Shown here: positions 25,201 through 37,600 of the stretch, one piece after another
Numbering within the stretch: position 1 is the first letter of the stretch
How the letters are laid out: each line of letters opens with the position of its first letter
NCBI GenBank assembly: GCA_959347315.1
Contig: OY365807.1
Coordinates: 13,591,307 to 13,655,306 of the forward strand
Direction of reading: 5' to 3'
DNA: 64,000 nucleotides
Source: Bimastos eiseni
Lineage: Eukaryota > Annelida > Clitellata > Crassiclitellata > Lumbricidae
Program-made: the position numbers and the translations under genes
Notes under the pieces: generated by a model
What the model was told of the DNA's origin: nothing
The model's input: only the letters and a program-made list of their open reading frames with translations
Databases searched by the model: none

Positions 25201-28200
25201 CCCAGGTAAAGACAGGTTTTTGGCCCTGGCGAGGAGGAAGACGGCGGCCCTCTACTGGGTGTCTGAGGTGTTCCCGAGTGAACGGCGAAGGTTTCCAGTG
25301 AATAGCTGTAAAAGTGCACAAATACATAAATGGAGAGACAGACACATACACAGAATCTAGATATACTGTAAATAAATGATGTTTATAGTACATACCCATG
25401 TGACTGACTGTGCAAACGTTGCTGTATACCTGGTACGTTATGATATGTCGCAGGTGACACGATCCTGGCAAATAAGAAGGAAACTTTGCTTTTATGAATG
25501 TGTGGGAGGTGCACCATAGGTTTTTTGACCCTGGAGACCAGGAAGAGGGCTTCATTCATTCTGTCATGAGAGCACTTCATTCTGTCATGAATTTCAATAA
25601 ATCATTACACTACATTCATGAGAAATATTACATTTCAATGGACCCGTTTGTCAGCCACGATTTTAACATTTTTTTATCAAACTCATTTATCTGTCAACCG
25701 GTCATAACTTAGCTCAAAGCTACCAGCATAGCAGTAACTTCATACCAGAAAGCTAGATTATATATACTCAAAATACTGCAGCATAGCTGTTACACTTAAA
25801 ACTAAAACATAGATAATACCATTACAAAAGCAACAGTAAGACTAGATAAGTTGTTCAAACAATAGCCTAAATGCGACTGTTTTATATCTGGTCTTAGCAA
25901 AGCAGATCCTGAGTTGTTTGTTCGATTGTCGAGCGTTCTAAGTATCATGATGGCTGATGAAAACGTTGCTGTTGTTAAAAAGCTAGTCCTCTGCATGGCT
26001 CAGATCTACAGAAGTGCACTACTGGTCGGTACTTCAATTTACGTATTGCTTTGAATCATAATTATTTATAGTAAACATAACGATGTTTATGTAAGTACTG
26101 TTGAAAATTTTCAGCTTAGATGTTGTTGACAAGACATTTATATTAATCTAATTAGTGAATTCATGAATGAAGTGCAGATTGCTGAAAGATTTTGATGTGA
26201 GGTAAGAGAAAGAGCAGAGTCATTGAATAATTTTTTAATACAATTTGTGTCTTTTCTTCATTTATTAATGTGTGACATTTATCTTTTTGTTGCCATGGCT
26301 CAATCCAAGCCCATCTCTGCCTTTTTTTCTTAGGGTATCTTGCACTAGGCGCACTTCTGAATGGCCTATGCTGAAAGAGACGCTTTTTTCAATGGTCATA
26401 TACAATGACATCATGTTTCAAGACTTTTCTGCACCAATTACTTTTTCAATTAGCAGAAAGCTTAGTTGCTATTGTTACAATTAAATTTTGTCTACCTATG
26501 CTTTGCTATTGCTTGAATTGCTTGTTGTGTTTGAGCTGCTAATTTTCTCTTTATCTTTCAGTGGTTGGCTAAATCCAAATCAGTATCTGATGCAATGAAG
26601 CAGACATGGCAGACGATCTCAAAGATCAAAGCGATGATAACGGACATGATTGAATCTGAAAATGATGGGTTAGCATCCTTCTTAGAATGTTTTGAATTTA
26701 GTCGATACAAAGAACTCATAAAAGATTTTGAGAAGTTGGACATTTTGTTACCAAAATATCATGATATTCATCTGTAAGTTGAGATTAGAGACTTTCAATC
26801 TGTATGTGGAGAAACATTGTCTTGACCTATAGGGAATCCAAAGTCTTTCTGTTAATAGAAAAGTGCATGTTTTTATAATGGTGACCGTATGGCTTTGACC
26901 TTGCTCATTTTTCAATGGATTGATCGGGTGAGATCCTGCACCACCTGTTGCCCATTTGAATACATGCCACTTGATTTATAAAATACAGGATGTTCTAACC
27001 TAAGATCTAAATCTCTTAAATATGCCACCTTCAGGAGGCAGACCTTGATCCACTCACTCTGTTGCGCATGGGACGCGGTATACGCTATTATCAGTCTAGC
27101 TTAATAGGTCAGAACAAGCAGTCCTCATCTTATTGCTTCTTTATTGGGGAACCAATAGTAATGACAGCATCTAAGTTGTTAACTTCTTGAGTTGTATGAA
27201 AGCAGTCTTGATCAGATCTAATCTGTTACCTTCAATGTTCCTTTTAGGTGTTGGGCCCTAATCAGTCATCTTGTAATAATGTTTGGTCAATAAATAATTA
27301 TGTATGTTTGTGTTCTGTAGCATCCGAACACATGCCATCAAGTTTCTTGAGAGCATTGTTATCATGCTTTCTTACAAGACTACAGTACGTGATGTCGTCC
27401 AATACGTTATGTCATTAGCATTGATTATCAATTCCATACTTGGACTGTTGCTAAATATGCTTAATAAGTGCATAATTACTACATTGTGTTACAATCTGTG
27501 CTAAGGAATTATCTTTATTCTTTTTATTCATTCATCAAGTGCAACCCTTTCTAATACTTACATACTTATGGCAAGTTTTTTATTTTGTACTTTTATAATC
27601 TTCTTGTAATATGCATTATTATAATATGAAATTTATGGTTCAATGTTAGTGCTGCACATGATGACCAACACTGTAATGTTTTTGCCCAGACTTAACCCTG
27701 TGGTCCATTACTGCCCTCATAAGAAAGAACCACGTAACTGAAAATTTGGCCGTTTTCAATTAGATGCAGTTTTAGCATGCTATGATGGTCTTACACCTTG
27801 GTAGGAAGTAAGAAACTTATATCTCAATTAATCAGGGAGATATAGCACTTTATAATTCCACGTATCTGCAGACAGCGCGTCTAATACTAAGGAAGAACAA
27901 CGCGTCTGCACATGCGTTGTTTCTTGCTAGTACGACATAGCGTGATTCACAGATACGTCATCACTCATGCTACTCGCGCATGCGCAAATGGCACTTGCGT
28001 GCAATGCCTTCATAACATTTCACAGATTTTAGTTATTATTAACTTAATTTATTCATTTATTACACTGCAACGGTAATCAAAATTTGAACTAAAATTATTG
28101 TATTTTAATTTCAAACATTTCGAATGATTTAAATGAAGTCATGAACTTTGTTTCAGATATCGGATTATCGTTTTTGTAGGCTTAATCGACTAGCGAGCTC

Positions 28201-31200
28201 ACGTTTTAACATTATGGTGACATATTATTTAGTTTTGATATTGCGACCCAGAATATTAAACAATCATTAAGACGCGATGGGAATAAAGAAATAGAGATTA
28301 TTCTGTAATTGTTGTGATTAATTTATGTAAAATTGATATCTGCTGTCTATATACTAGGCCTACACAGCGCTTTCGTGTAAGACTTGTCTTGTCAAAGCGC
28401 TTTATAAATGCCTAGTTGTTTTGTATTGTATACGGATGCAGATTTAACACATCCATCTATCCAGTTGCTGGTTCGTCTACTAGACTAAGTGTCCTAACTT
28501 CTCATAATCAGCCTTTCGTGTGTTTAACTAGTCCAAAATATTTATATTTTCTGGTTTTCTCTTAATTTTATTTTCATTGCTGGCTAAGCAGCCGGCTGTT
28601 TTTTTCTTTTCTTTTAGTTTAGTCATTTCTCTATTGACATTACTTTTGCATACTGTTCTGCATAAGTCCTGTTTTGTTGTATTACATAGGCTTTTAGCTG
28701 TACGTAGAAGCCCCTGGCTAGCGGGATCATTCACTCTCTTAAAGGGGGGTCCCCTAAACAATATTAATACTTTTAGTTTGGTTTTATTATTATGTTCACT
28801 GTATTTTTTGCATAGGTGTTCCTCTGTTCTTCCAATCAGGCTAAGAATAAAGGATTTGAATGCTCATCCCTTAAAATATTGTGGGTTCTTTCAACCCTTG
28901 GCTGTATCATTATTTTTATACAATTCGAGAGGCGATACATAAATGTTTGGTTACATTACATTTATTTTATTTCGGATACGCCTTAGGATTTTCCTGTCCC
29001 CTTTTCCTAGCACAGACGCCCGTTGAGAGTGCAGCTGATTCGAGCAGCGCAATATAAATGTGCTATTTAAAGGTACTGATTCGAGCGGGGCTATATAAAT
29101 GTTTGGTTACATTATATTACTCACCGTTTCACCTTGCCTGTTTCGGATACGCCTTAAGATTTTCCTGTTCTTTTACCCAAGCACAGACACCCGTTGAGAG
29201 CGCTGCTGATTCGAGCAGCGCAATATAAATATGCTGATACAAGGGGCGCTATGTAAATGTTTGGTTACATTATATTACTCGCCCTTTCACCTTGAGAGTT
29301 TCAGAGACGCCGTAAGATTTTCCCATTCTCTTACCCAAGCACAGACACCCGTTGAGAACGCTGCTTATTGGAGCGGCGTAATGTGATGAATTGAGCGGCG
29401 CTATATAAATGTTTAGTTTACATTACATTTGATCTCAATTGTAAGTAGCCTATTATTGTTGAATAATTCCACTTTAAAATATGATTTTTTGCAGATGCGT
29501 TGTTCTTAAGAATTATTTGCTTGATATCATCAGTGGTCGGTACTAAGTAAAAACACATAATCGCTAATTATCCATATTAATGAGCGAAAATCATATAAAA
29601 AAAATCTCAGAAAAAAATGGGGGATACTTGTTACAGATAATGGTTAAAAACAATAAAAAGAATATAAATATGTTATCAACTTGGCAGAGAGCAATTTAGT
29701 CTTTTGCATTTATCTCAAAATGAGCTTTTTGCAGATACGTGGTTCTTTCTTATGAGGGCAGCATACATGAGGCCTGTTTTTCAGCTTTTCATGTGTAATT
29801 TCCACTAAGTTTGGGCCATTTTTGGTGTTTAGTTATCTAAGGGTTAAAGATGAATGTGTTAGAATGGTTGGTAGATATTGGCTGTTTGATACTATACGAA
29901 TAATCTGTGCTCTTGGAATACATGTTTACATCTCGGTTGGCCTTCAAGTTCATCACTTGAATTGTTTTACCAAGACATTCACCTTGTCACTTTGTGCTTT
30001 AAGTTTGTTGAAATCTAGTGACTGTCATGATAAATGTTCTCCAAAATAGTAGAAGTTTTAAAATTAGATTGGATAGCATTTGCTTTGTTCTTTATTCTGT
30101 GGCAGGACTCTGAAGTCGTTAAAGCCAACTGCTGTGAGCCCTGCCTTGACTGCATTCCAGAAAACCACTTGCTACTGAAAGCTAAGAAGTTGGAGGAAGA
30201 AGGAAGACAGGCTTTCGACGCACTCATGGCTTATCAGTCATCGCAACATATTTCTAGGTTAGCATAAGTTGGGCTATGTGGGCTTCTTGGGCTGTGTTAA
30301 TGGGCAAAGAACTGTAATAAGGTGCTTGTGCACTTGTAACTTTTGTGCCTGAACTTATTACAAGCGTGAAAGGCATTGTATATGCATGTGTGAGTAATGG
30401 CTGACATCAGTACTGTGACTTGACGGATAATTATTATGAAACTTTGTAGTTCAGACTAGCTCTCACAAGTGTCTGCTTATTTCACAATGCGGGTGTGAGT
30501 AACATTCTCAAATGTTCAACAATAGATATTGTGAATTCAGTAGATGAGTTTTAGAGATGACACTGGTTGCACAGCCATTGTTTGCTGTATAAATGCTGAA
30601 TTCCAAATCTCGTGAGACCTAATTATGTGCAGATCAGATATTGACTGTCATATATGTCCGATCTTCATGAACATGTAAATTTCCCTAGCAACCTTTGCTG
30701 TTATATTGTGACATATATGCCTTGTTTTATTTCATTACATGTGTTTTGTTGTTGCTCTTGTAGTGTAAACCTAATGACGTGCATGGGAAGCATGACAAAC
30801 ATAGTACGACGTCGGCCAATCTTCATGACCAGAGTTGTTCAAGCATTCGAGTCACTGCATGGTTAGTAAGGTTCAACAGCTGCTGATAGATAACATAGGT
30901 TTTATGTTCCATTTTCACTCATGGAATTATTTATATAATTTGTGGTGTGCCTCTTCAAGACATTTTAAATGCTTCCAGCCCAAACAACAGAGATAAGTTA
31001 AGCTTTGATGAGGGATAGGCTGAGTAGCATCACTGACCTAAAGAACACACATATCTATAAGGTAGCTGTGTTCATAAATTAGCAAATCTTTTGTTTCTCA
31101 AGATCAGGTTCTTTAAGCACAGGGTGCTTAGTACCCTAGACTTAGTCATAGCTGTTATAATGTAGTAACTGATCTATACAAACGATGATAGCAATGCATT

Positions 31201-31650
31201 TCTTAAGAACAATTAAAATGACCATCTCTTAACCAGTTAGTCTGTTATCGTATTTATGGATATGTATTTATGAGTTTTGATTATAAAGAGATGCTTCATG
31301 TCCTTTTTTAACATAGATGAAAATATTAGTATTCTTAAAGTTACGTTAAAATTTTTAAGGAGGTGATGATTATGCAAGATTTGTTTGTATTCGATAAATC
31401 TACAGGCATTTTCAAGGGCAAACAATTAATGTTATTGTTTGAATTCTGGATAAGTAAAGTTGTTTTTTTACTGGAGAGACTCTATTGATTTTCAGTAAAT
31501 CTGCCGCCAACTCTATCGAAGTCACAGGTGAGCAGTGTCCGGAAAAACCTGAAGATGCAGATGTTGTCTCTGCTTCGACTTCCATCGTCTCTTGACTTCC
31601 AGTCAAACATCACGACTCTTCTGACTGACCTTGGTGCCACCCAGTCAGAG
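22294..31650 (+). CDS. SYMPK: SYMPK exons 1-10: N-terminal HEAT-repeat domain
   Basis: Residues 1-330. Exon 1 gives the short N-terminus; exon 2 [14 protein letters not shown]; exon 3 [18 protein letters not shown]; exon 4 [18 protein letters not shown]; exon 5 [19 protein letters not shown]; exon 7 [16 protein letters not shown]; exon 9 [13 protein letters not shown]; exon 10 [16 protein letters not shown]. These are the alternating helices of the Symplekin/Pta1 N-terminal domain, the surface known to bind Ssu72. Intron 7 (2.7 kb) holds LINE tails between inverted repeats; intron 1 holds a truncated family B element. Confidence 0.95.
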
Positions 31651-34600
31651 GTAAAGAATTTGCCTGACAATATCAATTAATCAGTTGGTTCTTCGGTGAA
31701 TTAATTTAATCACCTGTTATGAATTAATCTAGTCTGTTAGTGAATTAATCCAATCAGTCGCTCAGTGAATTAGGCAGTCAATTCTTAAGCCTGTTAATCA
31801 GTCCACTCAATCCATGGATCTTCAATCAACTGGTTCATTTACATGTCACTGGCCACCTGACAAGACATCCTGTAAAACAGTCTTTGTGTGTATATATATG
31901 TGTGTGTGTGCGTATGCACAGTTTATATTATGATGAATAATGTCGATATTCTTGTTGCTTGATAATTTTAGCCCTTTAACGATCAATGTGAGTGGTTAGT
32001 TTTCCTTGCATGTGAGCATAAGCTTGTAATTATTGTCATTATAATCATGAGTGACAGTTTCTAGCTTAGGTGGTAAATAATAATGATGAAGGGATGCTAT
32101 TGAAGCAATATGTTTTTTAGGTGGCTAAGAGTATGCCGAAACCAGAAGAGGTGAGAAAACGCAAGGCAGAGGATTTGGTATCTGGCTATGGAAAGAAAGC
32201 AAAATCCGAGATGGTGAGTTATTTGCTCTGATTTAGATGCACATCCTCTTGAAGCAGATGTAGATTGTGTCTCACTCACTTGGCTCTGTTCAACATACAT
32301 ACATGTTCAATCTAAAACTAAAGGGACATCTGTTTGGGGCCAGTTTTAGAGCAGCGTGTGCAGATTTCTGTGTGACCCAAATTTTAGGTGTCCAAATACG
32401 TATGTTCAATATTTTTTCATGCTTAGAAACCTACATTGTTGCATTCACATGTGCATACAACATAAAGGCTCCACTACAGCGGCTACATACATGTGCATGC
32501 ATTCAGCACATTTATTTAGTACCTCTCTGAGATTCTCAAAGGCGCTGCCTGACCTGCCCCAGTGGAAGAGAAGTTTTCAAGTGTCTGCAGATAGTGCATG
32601 CTGAACCCCTAATTAAGGCTACCTACGATGCTAAAGCAAGACCATTCCAGGTGGATGGTCGAAACTCAGAAACAGTGTGATACTGGCTACATTGTCAAAG
32701 TTCATTCGTTCATTCTGAGCATTTATTTAATGTAGAGCTGTACCGATTAAGCGGCCGGTCGATTATAGAGATATCGGACATCAGCAAGATGATCGGCGCC
32801 GATATTAAAAATAATTTTTTTATTTTATAATATTATTTTCAGTCTATAAAAGCAAAATGACAATAGCAACATCACTGGGTCTGTGAAGGAAGGCATTTCG
32901 TTCCGTTCCCATATCGTGTCGTCGAGCCAATGGCTTCTTCAGACCAGTGGTGAGACCACCCAGTGTGCTAGTATAGACCATGGGAACATGTCAACATAGG
33001 TCTTGAGCAGAACGAGTCATAGTGCCTGCTTAAAGGCCAAGGAATGGCTGGCCAACTACATGCATACATCTCCTACGGAACAAGTGTTTGCTTTTATAAC
33101 AACAATAGGTAGTAGCAGTAGGTCTCTCTTTTGGAAACGGACATCTTGGGAAACACAATGAAATAATCGGCTAAATAATTGGGTATAGGCAAATGAATAA
33201 TCGGTATTGGCATAATCGGCAAAAAATGATATCGGTACAGCTCTAATTTAATGCCCCTTCATTGCCTTCAAGAACCTAATCAGGAGTGCTCACATCCACG
33301 ACTGTAGAAAAATACTTGAGCGCCTTGTAAGTGCATATGAAAGGCACAACTGATTAACTCGATGTCTGGCAGTGGTCGGTTGCATTTTGACAGTGTGTTG
33401 GTGAAGTATGCTGAAAGTGACTTGCCAATGATGATGCAGATGTTGAAGTTGTCATGATTACAAGTGGATGATGATGTCTGTGTTGTGTGCAGGTCATTCC
33501 AATTCGAGAGGAAGACGATGAGGATATCATCATCCCGTGGCAGACGTCGTCGTCCACTGCGACGAACAGTGCGTCCGTGAAACCAAAGACGCCCACAGTT
33601 GAAAACGAGGCACAGAAGCAGCAGACGGCGATTGACATAACTGCAGATGATCTCATTCCTCGCATGACACCCCAGAATGTTACCGATCTTGTTCTTCTGA
33701 GCATGGTAAGTTGCTGGCAGAGGTGCAACTAGGGGGGGTGCTGAGGTTAAAAAGTTGACCCACACAATAGAGCTTATTCTGATGGGTTTTTCTTTTTTGA
33801 AGGGAGGGATAGCGGTGCTTTCAGTGCGCTGCTTCGGTATTTGCAGTATGAGCACCCCTCCTCGGAAAATGCTCTTGTTGCATCCCTGGTCACTGGTAGT
33901 CTTTAGCACCAATAGCATGGTGATTTGATTGATACAATGTAATCTAATTACTCCTATAATGCCAGACAATTAGGGGAATCCATTTGTTATGAAGAAAGCC
34001 TGTTTCTGTATTTCCAGGTGATGCTACCCGACTCGATGCCAGCCCAATTCCAGGCAACCTACACTCCGATTGCCGCCGCTGGAACGCAAGTCCAGATCAA
34101 ACACATGTCGCGTCTACTTGCCGCGCAGCTCACCAATGCTGGGCTGGGTAGGGGCATCACCGAAATACCAAAACAGATACAGATCCAGCCGGTAAGAAAC
34201 ATTGCAGAAACGCATCAAATTTAGGGTGGCAGAGTAAATCTGTTGATCAGATAGTGTGTGGAGACGTGGTGTCTATTTTGCGGTTGTAACAAGCTTGCCA
34301 CATCTGTTTTAAGTCTTATACACTGAGGACATGATGACTTAATGCCTAGTACCTTGACAGTGTTAGAAACTGAAGTGTTTAAATTAAACATCTAAGCTGA
34401 ATTATTTTTATGAAGTTTTTGATTTATGAAAATGACAATATAAAACAAATCAAAGGAATGCTGACTAAACGGTGATTTAAAAAAATCTGTGATATGCATA
34501 ATAAATGAACTGAATTCAAATTGTTGTACAGTATTGTTTATGTTTGTAGTATGTATGATTTTGCTTCTTGCACATCTATCATAATTGATTGTTTGAAACA

Positions 34601-37600
34601 TGTATTGACCGTACCATTAACTGGACATTATATGTTGCACTGTTCCTGTTCAATTATTTAACTGTCTACTGAGCTTTTAATTATTAGTAATTATATTATT
34701 ATAATAATAATACTATACTGCATTATGTTCAAAAGTAAGTAAATATGAATTTGAGATATGGAGCTCAGTGTCCCAACACAGTAAACACGATAATGGAGAC
34801 TTGAGTTTGTACTTTGCATTACAATCCCAGTGCTCTAATCAATCGGCCACTGTGTCTTTGGCCGTTGCTACATGAAGCAATATAGGCTGAGCACATTTTC
34901 CAGAAGACTGCATGGGACAGATTTCTATTTCACATTTTATGTCTAGCATACGTGCTTAAACTATTCAATAATATGCAGCATTGCGTGAATATAATCTCAT
35001 ACTTAAGAACTTTGATACCCTAGATAAATGATTTTAGTGACACGATCTGAATGCACCATAACCTCATAATAGCATGGCTGTCGACGTGACTCCAAAATCG
35101 AGGATTATAAGAAAAGATGCAGCTTTTTTACACATGCTGTAGATGTAAACTATGTTAAATTTACTGGATAGCATTTTCTAATGCTTTGATTGAAGCAATG
35201 TTCTACCACAGCACTTTTGAAGAGTTCGAAAACCATGCTCTATGAAAAACATGCACACATATGGTTATCTATCGTTTTAGTGTCCAAAATTTCTTTCAAT
35301 GTTTACTTGTGCCAGGATATAACAGTGTGCAAAATTAGTATGAAACGACAGCAGATAAAATGAATTTGGATGGAAAATAAATGAATGAATGTGTGTTCAT
35401 ATCGAAGCCAATAATTTAGCACATTTGACCAACTGGTCATCTGTTGCGATAAATATAACATTTGAAATAGCAATTTTTCTTGTGTTGTTGTCATTTTAAT
35501 ACATTCTAAACTACAAATTCACTCATTCCATAAAGGTACATTTGTAATTTCATTTGGACTGCGGAAAAGTCGGACTGGTACTGATTAAAATAAAATTAAT
35601 TGATTAATCTCCAAAATGTGACTTTAATTAATCGATTAGATTCGATTAATTTGATATCTTTCATAAACCATGAATTTTTTTAAATATATTGTTACTAAGT
35701 CAGTTGCTAGAACTTTTCTCTTTACAAAGCTCTTCCATCATTCCACATACTGAAGGTTATATGTTAGCGAATGGTGTGCTTGAACCACGGTAAATGAACT
35801 GATTATTGCACTGCTGATAGTTAATTGTGCTGCTATCTTCATCAGCTTCAACTATTCAATCCCCTTTGTTGCAAAGTGACCTCTGTCTTTTACACTTGAA
35901 CGTTTCATATTATCATTGTTCTCCGTGGTGTTTACTCCGGAAATTAGCCATTCATCATCATGTTTTAAAAAATTAACCAAACAATTCGTGGGTAGTAAGT
36001 TAAAATTTTAATATTTTATCAGTTAAGAAATTGTTAAAATCCACATCCTATGAATAAGATAAACTGTAATGGTGGAATAATTTTGAATGTTATAACAATT
36101 TATTACCCATGTATGGACAGATGTCAAGCCATTATTGCTATCAAATTAAAATAAATTGAAATTTTTATTTAGTTTGAAACCTTGCTTTGTATATGATCCA
36201 ATGCACGGTGTTTAATCACTGATTTCTTTTTTAATCTGTGGTGTATATTACCCTATTTGGTCAACCTTTGCATTTAATTGAAACTGGAAATAAAGTTTTT
36301 TGAAATCTTATGAAATTGCTGAATTCTCTTCTGTAACTGAATAGCGATAATGACTGATGATAAATAAAGATGACACAGTTTGTGAAGCTCTGTAAATTTC
36401 TTGAAGCTAAAAGTAAAAGGTCACTGCTGATGGACTGAAATTTCACATTCAATTGAGTTTTTCGTAAATGTGCAGAGTTGTGATCAGCAACGGTGCATTA
36501 TTCGCATGTATGAGGAGACTATTTTCCGAAATTTGATATCGCCTTTCTTCCAACATCTTTTGCTCAGAAGTGCATACACACGCCTCGACGGCACAATTGC
36601 AGTTGTACTGCAGAGCGATGGTGCGCAAAGGACTTGCTCAAGGTCTCTACACAGTGACGCCCCGGACGAGGCTTGAACCCGCGCGCTCAGCACACACTGA
36701 ACGTTACGGGCAGACTGCTCTAATCGATCGGCCACTGTGCCACACCAGACTGGATGCCACTGGCTTTGAAACTTAGTTTCCTCTATGGTCTTATAGTTGT
36801 AGTGGGACATCGATGTGCCATTGGAACTTTGATGTACCATTGAGCTTGGATGTGCCTGTGAGGCTTGGATGTATCATTGGGACTTGGATGTGCCAGTGGG
36901 ACTTGGATGTGCCAGTGAGCTTGGATGTGCCCGTGGAAGTTCCAGGGGATGTAGATATTCGACAGTGGGATGTGAATGTGCCAGTAGGATGTGGATTTCC
37001 CAGGATGACTTGGATGTGCTGGTGGGACTTTGATGTGCCAGAGGGACTTGGATGTGCCAGAGGGACTTGGATGTGCCTGTGAGGCTTGGATGTATCATTG
37101 GAACTCAGATGTGCCAGTGAGACTTGATTGTGCCAATGGATCATGGATGTGCCAGTGGACTTGAGTTGATGTGTAATAATATTAGTAGCCCAATAAAAGA
37201 AACTGTATAGCCTTGAGACCATTTCAGTCGTAGATAAGTCAGTGGTTGTCATCTAGTTATCTCTGCTTCTGGATATCTGAATTGTAATGAGCCTCCCTGT
37301 CGCTATCCATGGGTCAAAGTGTTATCTCTTCCACTGAAGAATCATCTGTGATGTATTATTATAAATGTGGTTCTCAGTCTCAGTTATGGCTCTAGCCCTC
37401 TTTGGGCTTACCTTACGAAGAATTCAGATGGCTCTGTATATGTAATGTAATACATCATTTATATTGCACCTCCAAGATATCTATTAAACCCTTATGATGT
37501 GGACATATATGTGTTTGATACCGACAGACATTCAAACATGAAAGAGTGTTAATGATTCAGTCGAAACAGCAGAGTATTCAGTTTGAGGGGATAGTTGCAT

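Noticed and set aside
27975..27990. NRF1-type palindrome GCGCATGCGC as an internal promoter of SYMPK
   Set aside because: Lies inside the inverted-repeat element of intron 7 with no first exon nearby.
33280..33969. Minus-strand open frame of 229 codons
   Set aside because: It is antisense to SYMPK exon 12 and flanking intron and repeats; no known motif.
36791..37252. Long open frames on both strands
   Set aside because: Translations of the minisatellite; periodic GTSKSH / MCHWN patterns only.
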